From Sphingobacteriaceae bacterium DW12 (GTDB lineage: Bacteria; Bacteroidota; Bacteroidia; Sphingobacteriales; Sphingobacteriaceae), in the NCBI GenBank assembly GCA_000783305.1, contig JROE01000002.1:1-64000 (forward strand): a stretch of 64,000 nt of DNA. The letters run 5' to 3'. Shown one piece after another: positions 46,107 to 54,720 of the stretch (position 1 is the first letter of the stretch; each line of letters opens with the position of its first letter). The notes under the pieces are model-generated. The model worked only from the letters and a program-made list of their open reading frames with translations. It did not search any database and was not told the origin of the DNA. A program made the position numbers and the translations under genes.

Positions 46107-47168
46107 TCAATTTGAGCCTTGCTTCAATTGGGCGCCTTTTCCATTCTTATCTACCTCAAGTGTGAGATGGTATAGAAAAGCGATATCTTGAAGAATAAGC
46201 TGATAATCCGTGGCTTCTCGCTCGTATCGTCCGGAAAAGTAGAGCTCATCTATATGTGGAATCGTCCAACGGGTATTAGTACCATATATATGATCGATTT
46301 CTTTAAAGACTAGTGATAATTTGGTGTTCTTAAAGACCAAATCTGCATATTTTGATTTCGCAGCCACAGTCTTTCTCTCCTTTGGAGGCGCTACTTTTTT
46401 GCTATTGGCCATTAGGGCAAGTGTAGACCTTTGGATGTGTAACTCCTCTCCTGGACTCAATAGTTGACTGATACGGTGACCATTTGCTTGCTCATGGTGA
46501 TCCTCAACCCGAATAGAACCTTCAATCAGCCGGACGGCAACCTGCTTGCCGTGACGAGGGGCATCCACCTCAAATTGGGTACCTAATGCAGTCGTAACCA
46601 AGGGGTCTGAATAGACCATAAATGGCTTAGTCTTATCTTTATGAACGGTAAACTTTGCTTTACCAATTAACCATACTTCGCGTTTGCTTTTCCACTTGAA
46701 GCTCTCGGCATAGCGTACTTCTGCATTCGGATAAAGTAATACAGTACTGCTATCACTCATGAGAATATTCATTGGCTGGTTGCTGGCATTGATGCGATAG
46801 AGGGTGGGCGTCTGTTCTTGGATACCGAAAAGTACGGGAGACTGCAGTTTGTATGTCCACTGCTCCCCGATGGCACACATAAATAATAAGATTGCAGCCG
46901 CGACTACTCTGTATAGAAATGAAAAATGGAAAACAGGTCGGACCTCGTCTTCATTTAGTTGCTGTACAATCTCATCGAAGACTTCGTCTTGTCTAGACTG
47001 ACTGTATCCAGTAGGAACATCTACAGACCAGGTCTCCCATTCTTCTTCCGGAAGAAAATCAACTACCTCCTCTCCTTGTCCATCCAAATAAGCTTGCACA
47101 AAAGCGTGCTCTTCGGGTGTACATAGGCCCTTTAAATATTTATCGACTAATTCTTTATTGATTTCCAT
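46107..47168 (-). CDS. FecR-family anti-sigma factor, PUL D
   Basis: This 353-residue protein has an N-terminal region with KYLKGLCTPEEHAFVQAYLD, a membrane helix (about 83-101, FLYRVVAAAILLFMCAI), and a FecR domain (ILMSDSSTVLLYPNAEVRYA, VWLIGKAKFTVHKDKTKPFM, VTTALGTQFEVDA). A DUF4974-like tail (FKNTKLSLVFKEIDHIYGTN, FSGRYEREATDYQLILQDIA) completes it. The FecR domain is more divergent than in the other three copies (GKAKFTVHKD for GEAYFEVAHD). It should bind the sigma encoded 54 nt upstream. Its periplasmic signal source is unclear because the neighbouring SusC has no STN domain. Confidence 0.92.
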   Translation of the reverse strand: MEINKELVDKYLKGLCTPEEHAFVQAYLDGQGEEVVDFLPEEEWETWSVDVPTGYSQSRQDEVFDEIVQQLNEDEVRPVFHFSFLYRVVAAAILLFMCAIGEQWTYKLQSPVLFGIQEQTPTLYRINASNQPMNILMSDSSTVLLYPNAEVRYAESFKWKSKREVWLIGKAKFTVHKDKTKPFMVYSDPLVTTALGTQFEVDAPRHGKQVAVRLIEGSIRVEDHHEQANGHRISQLLSPGEELHIQRSTLALMANSKKVAPPKERKTVAAKSKYADLVFKNTKLSLVFKEIDHIYGTNTRWTIPHIDELYFSGRYEREATDYQLILQDIAFLYHLTLEVDKNGKGAQLKQGSN

Positions 47169-47174
47169 CTAACT

Positions 47175-47201
47175 GGTATACGACACCAATTGGTGTATAC
47201 C
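47175..47201 (-). promoter_or_regulatory. Imperfect palindrome between sigma and fecR genes, PUL D
   Basis: GGTATA (47175-47180) and TATACC (47196-47201) flank the perfect 12-bp palindrome CACCAATTGGTG (47184-47195), with a 3-nt bulge CGA. It lies in the 54-nt gap between the two genes, and could be an RNA hairpin or an operator. Confidence 0.5.
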
Positions 47202-47222
47202 CCTAGTCGTTATAAAAAAAAA

Positions 47223-47756
47223 TTAGAAAAAGAATAATAGAAAGAATAACGTCTTTTTGAGGACTTTGAGTGCGGAAGCAATGTGATTTTCAACGGTACG
47301 AACGGAGATATGGAGGCGTTCGGCAATTTGTGCGTATGTTTGATGTTCGAAACGACTGAGGCGAAATACCATCTGACGCATTGGAGGCATACGATTTACT
47401 TCCTGGTGTAAGCGGTCCATATTTTCACGGTCTTCGACAGCGGTCTGATAGATATGATTGGTGTATCCTTCCCATAGGCTATCATTGCGGCTATATCTTG
47501 CAGATTGCCGCATGTAATCAATCAGCACGGAACGAGTGATGCAAAAGAGTTGGGCCTCCCACTTGATATGGTCGAGATCGTAACGACTATTTTTCCAAAT
47601 CTTGATAAAAACCAGTTGTACGACTTCTTCGGCAACAAAGTCCGAACCGGTCTTTTTGAACACGTAGGCATAAGCACGGGTATTCCATGCTTTGTAAAGC
47701 AATTCAAAAGCGGTAAAATCGGAGGTCTGTTGAGCAAAATCAGCCGACATAATCAA
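47223..47756 (-). CDS. ECF RNA polymerase sigma factor, PUL D
   Basis: This 177-residue ECF sigma has region 2: LYKAWNTRAYAYVFKKTGSD, VAEEVVQLVFIKIWKNSRYD and WEAQLFCITRSVLIDYMRQ. Region 4: NRMPPMRQMVFRLSRFEHQT and YAQIAERLHISVRTVENHIA. It ends in an unusually hydrophobic tail, LKKTLFFLLFFF, longer than in the PUL A and C factors. It precedes its FecR gene by 54 nt. Confidence 0.93.
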   Translation of the reverse strand: MIMSADFAQQTSDFTAFELLYKAWNTRAYAYVFKKTGSDFVAEEVVQLVFIKIWKNSRYDLDHIKWEAQLFCITRSVLIDYMRQSARYSRNDSLWEGYTNHIYQTAVEDRENMDRLHQEVNRMPPMRQMVFRLSRFEHQTYAQIAERLHISVRTVENHIASALKVLKKTLFFLLFFF

Positions 47757-48236
47757 GTGTTAAAATGTGAACGCAGGCTAAAATAGACTTATCGTATTAC
47801 CGCAATGTAAAGCATTTATTAACATTGTGATATAGACAGCTGACTATTATAAACGTGTGCTCGATAAATAATTGATAATAAGTAGTTAAAATCGGTCAAA
47901 GCAGCAGTAGACATTTTACAGATGCTTAACGAATGTGCTACCTGATTGACTTGATTAAAATTAGTGATATTTTCTGTGTTGACGATGGGTTGTGCAAAGA
48001 TAAATGTATTCACATTTTTTTTACATCCGAACAAGCGGGTATTTTTCGCATTACTATAGCGTTCTTTTGATGAATGTCGCTGTAGGTATTTGACATTAAT
48101 GCTGAAACGAATAGGCTTAGGGACTTCCTATTGTAAGTTCAGGAATTAGCGATTAAAACATCGGCTATTTTAACATGCTTCTTTGAGTACTTTCTTAGCT
48201 ATTCAAGGGTATTGAATAGCTAAGAAAAGCAATCCT
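47757..48236 (-). other. Intergenic region upstream of PUL D sigma gene
   Basis: In this 480-nt stretch, on the minus strand, TATCTTTG (47995-48002) matches the Bacteroidota -7 consensus TAnnTTTG, 239 nt before the sigma start, without a clear -33 box. The terminator of the DoxX gene lies at 48191-48227. A 71-codon open frame (47819-48034) has no start context, signal or domain and was not accepted. Confidence 0.4.
48191..48227 (-). terminator. Hairpin terminator of the DoxX gene
   Basis: Perfect 16-bp arms (48191-48206 and 48212-48227, TTTCTTAGCTATTCAA and its complement) with loop GGGTA begin 9 nt after the DoxX stop on the minus strand. Confidence 0.85.
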
Positions 48237-48680
48237 TCAATCTTGGCGTTTCTTTGCGAGGCAGTGATCTACACTGTAGAGATAGGTGGGGATGCTTGCT
48301 AATAGGAAGCAGGCGCTGACACCTACCCAAACCGAATAGTTAAAAGTAGATTTAATACCGAGAGAGAGGGTCATGGAAAGAGCAAACAGTACCAAAAGTA
48401 CACCCGAGCCAATGGCTGCAAGGCGTACACGATAGCCGATAACTAACAAGATGGCTAATAAAACCTCTAACACTGTGGCGGAAACTGCAAAAAAAGTGCC
48501 TGCCCACGTGGGTGCAAAGAAATTGAGTTGATTGGAATAGGCAACAAAATTCTCCCAATTACCCCATGCTACGTCTGCACTGCCGGGTGCACCCCAATAG
48601 CCAAAACGATCGGCCACCGCGGATAAAAAAGCCGTGGCTACTGCGAACCGCGTAAATAATTGTATAAAACTGGTATTCAT
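48237..48680 (-). CDS. DoxX-family membrane protein
   Basis: This 147-residue protein has four predicted membrane helices (about 8-25 LFTRFAVATAFLSAVADRFG, 58-80 AGTFFAVSATVLEVLLAILL, 85-108 LAAIGSGVLLVLFALSMTLS, 115-135 SVWVGVSACFLLASIPTYLY). The N-terminal R-x-A...A.AFLSAVADRFGYWG and the two central helices fit DoxX/DoxD-like quinol-oxidase-subunit or detoxification proteins. It is a single gene with its own strong terminator. Its role here is unknown and probably unrelated to the PULs. Confidence 0.85.
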   Translation of the reverse strand: MNTSFIQLFTRFAVATAFLSAVADRFGYWGAPGSADVAWGNWENFVAYSNQLNFFAPTWAGTFFAVSATVLEVLLAILLVIGYRVRLAAIGSGVLLVLFALSMTLSLGIKSTFNYSVWVGVSACFLLASIPTYLYSVDHCLAKKRQD

Positions 48681-48852
48681 ATGCTTACGTATTTATTTCA
48701 GTAAAGATAGTTGTCCTTATGCTAGAAAGTGTTAAACCAGTTTAAGAAATTAAAGGGTATTTCATCAGTAGAGCATAGGCATAAATCCAATAAAAGATAA
48801 AATACGACTTGTCTTAGACGACCGCGTTCCGTTCCCAACATTCAAGCGATAT

Positions 48853-49581
48853 TTAATCTTTTATCGTAACCTGTTGAAATGAAGATGGAATATGAAAATC
48901 GGGTTGCTCTGCATGAGGAATAATCCATGACATCCACTTGACTTCCTGCTCTGATTGCTCCAAATAATCGAACTCAGCACGATATAGCCCCAACCAAACC
49001 TGGGCTGAATCCCCTTTTGAGATAGAACCGAGGCCCTTGAGAAACGAAACAGGGAACTTTCCTTCTACGCAGTAACCAATGTCCGTCAACTTTGTTTTGA
49101 CTTCTAAGTTTTCTAAATTCCAAGAATCATCAAATTGACGGTAGAACTGAGCATGATAGTCCAATACCCGACCGTTGGGTGCTATCTCCATACAATAATA
49201 AGTATCAAGTTGAGCATCACCTGAAACAAAAAGCTCGACCCTATCGCCTAAAGTAATATCCAACTCTTGGCCAAATGGAGCTGTGACCACGCTTTCGTCC
49301 TCAACGTTGAAGCAAAAATAGAACCAATGACCATCGGAAACGGCCTTAAAAGTGGTCGTTGCTACCGGAGCTGTGGTCCAGGGTGCATAAAAATGATGAA
49401 CGTAAAAGACGGAATCCATTTGGAGCCAATCACTCAAATCACCATCTATATCCAAGTTGACTTCTCCATAACTAGGAATGATTGGGTCCTGATCATCACG
49501 GAATGACACATTGCAGGAATGAAATGCAAGGTAACCTAACGCGACAATAAAAATCATACTTAAATGGATGTAGTTTTTCAT
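48853..49581 (-). CDS. CBM9-like (DOMON-fold) lipoprotein, PUL E copy A
   Basis: The ATG at 49581 gives 242 residues with a lipobox (YLAFHSC, Cys about 23 of this start). An upstream Met at 49614 would add 11 residues before the signal. The single domain begins VNLDIDGDLSDWLQMDSVFY, the 'IDG..DWW' strand of carbohydrate-binding module family 9. It continues FKAVSDGHWFYFCFNVEDES, GDRVELFVSGD, YYCMEIAPNGRVLDYHAQFY and YCVEGKFPVSFLKGL, the normal CBM9 strand order. It should be a surface sugar binder. It is the last gene of PUL E and pairs with the DUF4838-like gene 76 nt upstream, repeating the gene pair 50898-52955. Confidence 0.8.
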   Translation of the reverse strand: MKNYIHLSMIFIVALGYLAFHSCNVSFRDDQDPIIPSYGEVNLDIDGDLSDWLQMDSVFYVHHFYAPWTTAPVATTTFKAVSDGHWFYFCFNVEDESVVTAPFGQELDITLGDRVELFVSGDAQLDTYYCMEIAPNGRVLDYHAQFYRQFDDSWNLENLEVKTKLTDIGYCVEGKFPVSFLKGLGSISKGDSAQVWLGLYRAEFDYLEQSEQEVKWMSWIIPHAEQPDFHIPSSFQQVTIKD

Positions 49582-49657
49582 AATAAATGGATTATGGATA
49601 TTTTTCGAATACAATGATATATTAGATGATAATGTGAGCTGGCAATAAGAGATAGGC

Positions 49658-50740
49658 CTAGCGTAATTGGTACTCTTTTAGCCCCTGTCCATACTGATTT
49701 AAAAATTTGATACTGGGGTATTTTTTAAAGTAGTCCGCATCCATGTAGACTCCGAAGCTTGTGATTTTGGTAATGCCACGCTTTGCATACACATCGATAT
49801 CTTCTGTGAATACTTTTAAATTCCAAGGAAGAGCAGCTGCGGGCTTTTTCCAATCACTGAAAAGAGAGACATCCAACCAGTACTCTAAAACCTGTGCGGT
49901 CTCGACTGGAAACACCTTGAGATTATCATCTAATTTTTTCAAATATTGGGCATGGGAAATCCCCTTGCCACCCTCTCTTCCGATTGCAGCAGTATCCAGT
50001 AATGATCGAGCCCAAGTACGATGGAAAGGTGCGTACTCCAAAAAGACACCAACAGCAGGCTTTACTTTAAGGGGTGCCTCTAATGTATTTCCATACGCTA
50101 GATGTGCCAAAGTAGCGTCGGGGTCGACCTCCCTTCTCAGGACTTTGACAAGCTCATTTTCAAGGATTAATGCTTGTTCACTATCTGAATATGATCTGCA
50201 CTTTGAACAACTACACATGGGCATGCCGTCATCTATCCAAAAATAGTATCTTGCTGTGGTGGGTCGCAATATTCTTGCGTATTTGACTGCATTACGACCT
50301 ACAGTGTCCAAGGCTGCCTTTGAATGGACACAGAGATTATAATCTGCCCTCCTTCGTCCCGCAGTATCCATTCTGAACATTGTGGAATCAACATAAAATA
50401 GATCACGGGGCAATAAATCATGTATGGCATGAAGCTCATGCTCCACCGCTATCCCGTGTTCGCGACATTCTTTCAAAAATTGCTGACCTCTTGCGGATTC
50501 AATAAATTCGGTCACCTGACTAGGAGTAATATGCGTAGCCAAGGTCGTGAGTCCTGCTCTTTTAGCTTTTAAAGGCCAATCTACGGTACTAAGATCGTTT
50601 ACATCCAAAATAAGACCACGTGTAGTGAAATGGATTTTATCAGAGTTTACATCTTGACGAGGAAAGCAGGAAACGGCTGTCAGAAATAAGATTGGGTACA
50701 GAATTTTGATATAGGTGTCGTATTTAATTGTCTTTTTCAT
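49658..50740 (-). CDS. DUF4838-like lipoprotein (putative TIM-barrel glycoside-active), PUL E copy A
   Basis: This 360-residue Sec lipoprotein (TAVSC, Cys25) has the motif YYFWIDDGMPMCSCSKC (D170, D171, C176, C178, C181), which matches the 'ND...C.C..C' signature I recall for DUF4838, a Bacteroidota family related to TIM-barrel glycosidases. Other conserved segments are GLILDVNDLSTVDWPLKAKR, AVEHELHAIHDLLPRDLF, VFLEYAPFHRTWARSL and ETAQVLEYWLDVSLFSDWKK. At 360 residues it lacks the extra N-terminal domain usual in longer DUF4838 proteins. It shares roughly half its residues with 51858-52955. Activity on glycans is inferred from context; candidate catalytic acids are D170/D171 and the Glu/Asp of LEYWLD. 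Confidence 0.7.
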   Translation of the reverse strand: MKKTIKYDTYIKILYPILFLTAVSCFPRQDVNSDKIHFTTRGLILDVNDLSTVDWPLKAKRAGLTTLATHITPSQVTEFIESARGQQFLKECREHGIAVEHELHAIHDLLPRDLFYVDSTMFRMDTAGRRRADYNLCVHSKAALDTVGRNAVKYARILRPTTARYYFWIDDGMPMCSCSKCRSYSDSEQALILENELVKVLRREVDPDATLAHLAYGNTLEAPLKVKPAVGVFLEYAPFHRTWARSLLDTAAIGREGGKGISHAQYLKKLDDNLKVFPVETAQVLEYWLDVSLFSDWKKPAAALPWNLKVFTEDIDVYAKRGITKITSFGVYMDADYFKKYPSIKFLNQYGQGLKEYQLR

Positions 50741-50793
50741 CTTTATATTTATAATAAGTGTAGGTATTACTTACAAATTACAGAAGAAGTGAC

Positions 50794-50826
50794 CACCCAG
50801 ACCATTATCACTAACCTGGGTGGTGT
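50794..50826 (-). terminator. Hairpin between the two duplicated gene pairs, PUL E
   Basis: Perfect 9-bp arms ACCACCCAG (50794-50802) and CTGGGTGGT (50818-50826) with a 15-nt loop lie 71 nt after the stop of the PKD-CBM9 gene and 54 nt before the next start. It separates copy B from copy A of the cassette. Confidence 0.65.
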
Positions 50827-50897
50827 GCTTTCTTTGTTTTTGTAAAAACTGGAATGCATGTGCTATAGCCTAGCGGGTAACCACTTGCTAAGTTAAT

Positions 50898-51758
50898 CTA
50901 TAACATCACCTTTAAGAATTTGGATTCGGCCGTTGCGCGTACAGGTATAGATCCTTTACGATCAGTCCAACGAGCTGAATCCAACTCCATCAAACAAAGG
51001 CTTATGGCATCTTTCAAAGTTCCCAATCTACTCCTCTCGATTGCAAACTCAACGACCTTCCTATCACCTTGTGATTTTATATCAGAGAATTTGATAATCT
51101 CCAAAAAAGAATAAACAGGAGAAAAGCTCCAAGCATCTTGTGCTCCTGAGTGTTTGTATGCCATCCCACTAGCTGGCGCCCCCTCTAAAAGGAGTTCTGC
51201 ACCAGCACCAGCAGTATATTCAGAGGGAATAAAACCTGTAGCCGGATTGTTGTCAGTATCGATAAATATGTCCAAAGACTCCATAGTCATCTCGGATGTT
51301 CCTTCTAAATAAAAACCTATATGGCTTGCCGATACAAAGCTCTTGATTGCGCGTAAAGTCCCACCTTCGTTCTCCGGATTGACCAAGGTGTAGTTGACGT
51401 GCTCCCAATCGGTAAAATCCCCATCGATTACGATACTTATCTTAGGGCTGACGTTAATGGTTTGCTTAGTCACATTGGTTTGATTGCCGTTTTTGGCAGT
51501 AAGGGAGACCACAAACTCTCCACCTGTAACATATGTATGTGATGGGTTCTTGTCTTTGGAACCGACAGTTTGGTCTCCAAAATCCCATTCGTACTCGGTT
51601 GCAGATTGCGAAGAATTAGAAAAGACAACAAACAATCCATCGATAGTATGACTAAAGGCTGCTGTAACTGTAGGCTCATTGTCCTGGTTATTGTCCTTTT
51701 TACAAGAGATGGAGGCCAGCACTAATAATGCGAACGCAAAAAATATATACCTTTTCAT
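50898..51758 (-). CDS. PKD plus CBM9-like lipoprotein, PUL E copy B
   Basis: This 286-residue lipoprotein (LASISC, Cys19) has a PKD domain (about 28-106) with the classic EYEWDFGDQTVGSKDKNPSH core. It is followed by a CBM9-like domain (about 108-286) starting ISIVIDGDFTDWEHVNYTLV and containing HIGFYLEGTSEMTMESLDIF, FIDTDNNPATGFIP and RKVVEFAIERSRLG. PKD domains act as spacers or protein-binding modules; CBM9-like domains bind sugars or act as DOMON cofactors. Compared with copy A (48853-49581) it has gained the PKD domain. It lies 99 nt after the DUF4838-like copy B. Confidence 0.85.
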   Translation of the reverse strand: MKRYIFFAFALLVLASISCKKDNNQDNEPTVTAAFSHTIDGLFVVFSNSSQSATEYEWDFGDQTVGSKDKNPSHTYVTGGEFVVSLTAKNGNQTNVTKQTINVSPKISIVIDGDFTDWEHVNYTLVNPENEGGTLRAIKSFVSASHIGFYLEGTSEMTMESLDIFIDTDNNPATGFIPSEYTAGAGAELLLEGAPASGMAYKHSGAQDAWSFSPVYSFLEIIKFSDIKSQGDRKVVEFAIERSRLGTLKDAISLCLMELDSARWTDRKGSIPVRATAESKFLKVML

Positions 51759-51857
51759 AATGCATGATTTAAAAATAAAAATTTACCCCACTATAAATCA
51801 TTCGAAAAACAATCAAACGATTCATTGTGAGAAATAATAAAAAAGAGTGGAGACTAC

Positions 51858-52955
51858 TTATAACTTATAGTTGCGCAAACCATCACCGTATTCTTTGATG
51901 AAGGATAGGTCTTTGTGCATACGCTGATAGTCTCCATCAATATAGACAGCAAAAGTGGTAATACGACGTATCCCCATTCTAGCATAAGTATTGATATCGG
52001 CCAAGAATACCCCTCTGTTCCAAGGCAACTTGACAGCAGGCTTCTTCCAATCGCTAAAAAGTGATACATCTAGCCAATACTCCAACACTTGAGCTGTCTC
52101 TCTAGGAAATACTTTAAGATTCGCTTCTAGGTTATCAATGTACTCGCCATGGGTAATTGTCATACCAGCACGTTTAGCACTGCGATTGGCCAACGGTTGG
52201 CTCCAGCTGCGATAAAAAGGGGCATATTCAAGAAATATCCCGGAATCCGGCTTAACACTACTTGGTGCTATCATAGTTGTTTGATAAGCAAGATGAGCCA
52301 AGGTGTTCGTCACATCGAGATCTTTTAATTCCCTCAGAATACGGTTTTCGATTAGTAAGGCCTGATCACTATCATTGAAGTCTTTACAATCGGGACAGGA
52401 ACATTTCTTTCCACCATCATCTAGCCAAAAATAATAGCGACCAGATGTAGGACGCTGTTTTATAGCACGTACGCGTGCGTTGGCCGCAATAATATCCAAC
52501 GCAGCTGAAGAAGAAGCACAGCAATTGAAGTCAGGTGTTCGCTTTCCAGTTTCGTCCATCCGAAACAGATCAGGATTTTGGGAGAACAACGATCTAGGTA
52601 AGAGTTCTGCCATAGCATGTTGTTCATACTCGACTGCAATATTAAAATGCTGGCAGTCTTGTAAAAACTTTTTGAACGCTGCGGATTGCATATTGGCGTC
52701 GGAAGTATGGACACTCAAAGTCGTAAGCCCGGCTTGATTGGCTAACATAGGCCAGTCAAGGGTTTGTATATCTTCCCATGCCAAAATAGCGCCTCGAATC
52801 TCTAAATAAGGATCTTTGGGTTCGAGACTGTCGTCAGGTTCGTTTTTATCTACCGGGTGACTACCTTTACTGCAAGACAATAAAGGTGGTGACATAAGCA
52901 CTAACGTAGATAATATGGCATTCTTTAAGAAATATCTTCTGGAATTCTTTTTCAT
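51858..52955 (-). CDS. DUF4838-like lipoprotein with Tat-type signal, PUL E copy B
   Basis: This 365-residue paralogue of 49658-50740 has an N-terminus NSRRYFLKNA, a twin-arginine motif (R6, R7), followed by a hydrophobic stretch and lipobox PLLSC (C28), so it looks like a Tat-exported lipoprotein. The signature is YYFWLDDGGKKCSCPDC (D179, D180, C185, C187, C190). Shared segments with copy A include ETAQVLEYWLDVSLFSDWKK and the FLEYAPF block. Export in folded form might reflect metal bound by the three Cys, which is inference. It lies 34 nt after susD, making it the first enzyme-like gene of PUL E. The substrate is unknown. Confidence 0.72.
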   Translation of the reverse strand: MKKNSRRYFLKNAILSTLVLMSPPLLSCSKGSHPVDKNEPDDSLEPKDPYLEIRGAILAWEDIQTLDWPMLANQAGLTTLSVHTSDANMQSAAFKKFLQDCQHFNIAVEYEQHAMAELLPRSLFSQNPDLFRMDETGKRTPDFNCCASSSAALDIIAANARVRAIKQRPTSGRYYFWLDDGGKKCSCPDCKDFNDSDQALLIENRILRELKDLDVTNTLAHLAYQTTMIAPSSVKPDSGIFLEYAPFYRSWSQPLANRSAKRAGMTITHGEYIDNLEANLKVFPRETAQVLEYWLDVSLFSDWKKPAVKLPWNRGVFLADINTYARMGIRRITTFAVYIDGDYQRMHKDLSFIKEYGDGLRNYKL

Positions 52956-52989
52956 TTTCTTTTACGATTATTGGTTACAGATTAAAAAA

Positions 52990-54702
52990 TCAATCCCATC
53001 CTGGATTTTGAACCATATTTGGATTTTTGTCTAATTCCGATTGAGGAATGGGAAATAGATAGTGCTTATGCTTGTTAAATATTCGAGTTTGATGTACCGG
53101 ATAGGTGTATATCCCTGTGGCATTCACCACCAATTTGTGAACTGGACCATTATCGACTATCTCGGCAATCTTCCAGCGTCGCACATCCCAGAAGCGATGA
53201 TCTTCAAAGGCCAATTCTACCTGACGCTCATGTCGTATACGCTTTCGCATATCGTCCTTGGATAGACCTGTCGGGAGATTGGGCATGTCTGCTCTATTTC
53301 GTAGGGTGTTGATACTGGAATATACGGCTGCTGTTGGTCCTTCCGATTCGTTGAGTGCTTCGGCATAATTGAGATAAAGCTCGGCAAGACGGATGATTGC
53401 GAACCTACGATAGGCATTGCCGGCATCGGTGAAAAGATTGTGGCTTTCTAACAAATATTTTCTGCAAAAATAATTGACACGCGGGATCCCTCCTATAGTG
53501 ACTTGGTCTGCACCTCCCGGCGCGATATTTACTGCACGCCCTTGCCACATAGCGCCGTGGTACAATATACTCTGGTAAAACCGTGAATCCCGATCAACGA
53601 AGGGATTTTGGGGATCATACCCGGAGGCTGGGTTTACAATCTGTTGGCCAGAGGAAGAATAGCCGAGTACCGGCAACTCACCATTCGTCATTTCATAAGC
53701 ATCAACCATTTCCTGGAGAGGGCTGTTAACGTACCAACCACCATATCCTATGGGACCATTGTAGTAATCCCAACCATAACTAGCAATATCGCCCGAATTA
53801 CGCGACCAAATGACCTCTGGATTATTGAGTTCTAGAAATATACGTTCATAGGCACGTCGTCCTGCTGAAGGTGTCAAAGAAAGTGTATAGCCATTACTCT
53901 CAGCATACTGTAAGGCTTCTCGGGAAGAATTCGCTGCAATCGCCCAGCGAGTAGCGTCCATTGAAGGATTCCAAAATTCACTTGCGTAAAACAAGGATAA
54001 ACGTGACAATAATGCCCGGCCTATGGTGCTTGTAAAACGGCCATATTGACTATCATCTAATCTGGCCGGTAACAGGTCAATGGCTCGGCTAATATCGGCT
54101 TTGATAAACTCTATGGTCTGCTCGGGTGTGGCACGCGATAGGAGTACGCTTTCTGGAATTTCGGGTTCCAAGGGCTTATCGATCAATGGAACCCCACCCC
54201 ACATCTTAAAAAGTTCAAAATAGTAGTATCCACGCAAACCATAAGCCTCACCAAGCATCCTCTCCTTTCTTCCTGAGGCACCGCTGCTAACTTCGTTAGG
54301 AATCTTATCATAGTTGGCCAAGAATACATTTATTCTTCGAATTGCAGAATAGTATTCCACCCACAGATGTTGCAATGGAAAAGCAACGGGATTCCAATTG
54401 CCATTATTAAAATCGTAGGGTGTACCTACCACAAAGGAGCTCTGTTGAAAACCGGCTTCATCAGTACCAGCTCCTAACATGTAATCCGAAATCTTATCGG
54501 AAGATTTACGCTGAAAATCGGGAAGCGTATTATAAGCGTTATTGAGAAAAGCTTCTGCATTTTCAAGATTGTTGAAGACTTCTTCTACACTAATGAAATC
54601 ACTAGGTGTTCTTTCCAAATAGTCTTTATTACATGCATTGAGTATCAAGATAGCTCCAGATATATACATATAATTCGCTAAGTGTCGCAATATATTTTTC
54701 AT
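52990..54702 (-). CDS. SusD/RagB-family surface lipoprotein, PUL E
   Basis: This 570-residue lipoprotein (ILILNAC, Cys about 23) has YLERTPSDFISVEEVFNNLE, AEAFLNNAYNTLPDF, the helix EAYGLRGYYYFELFKMWGGV, RLAELYLNYAEALNESEG, and the C-terminal HERQVELAFEDHRFWDVRRW with LFPIPQSELDKNPNMVQNP. It is longer than the other SusD copies here, with insertions around the ligand face (PIGYGGWYVNSPLQEMVDAY region). It lies 18 nt after susC. Confidence 0.95.
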   Translation of the reverse strand: MKNILRHLANYMYISGAILILNACNKDYLERTPSDFISVEEVFNNLENAEAFLNNAYNTLPDFQRKSSDKISDYMLGAGTDEAGFQQSSFVVGTPYDFNNGNWNPVAFPLQHLWVEYYSAIRRINVFLANYDKIPNEVSSGASGRKERMLGEAYGLRGYYYFELFKMWGGVPLIDKPLEPEIPESVLLSRATPEQTIEFIKADISRAIDLLPARLDDSQYGRFTSTIGRALLSRLSLFYASEFWNPSMDATRWAIAANSSREALQYAESNGYTLSLTPSAGRRAYERIFLELNNPEVIWSRNSGDIASYGWDYYNGPIGYGGWYVNSPLQEMVDAYEMTNGELPVLGYSSSGQQIVNPASGYDPQNPFVDRDSRFYQSILYHGAMWQGRAVNIAPGGADQVTIGGIPRVNYFCRKYLLESHNLFTDAGNAYRRFAIIRLAELYLNYAEALNESEGPTAAVYSSINTLRNRADMPNLPTGLSKDDMRKRIRHERQVELAFEDHRFWDVRRWKIAEIVDNGPVHKLVVNATGIYTYPVHQTRIFNKHKHYLFPIPQSELDKNPNMVQNPGWD

Positions 54703-54720
54703 GATTCTTTGATCTATTTA

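Noticed and set aside
47819..48034. 71-codon open frame on the minus strand upstream of the PUL D sigma gene
   Set aside because: No signal peptide, domain, or convincing start context, and it overlaps the likely sigma promoter region.
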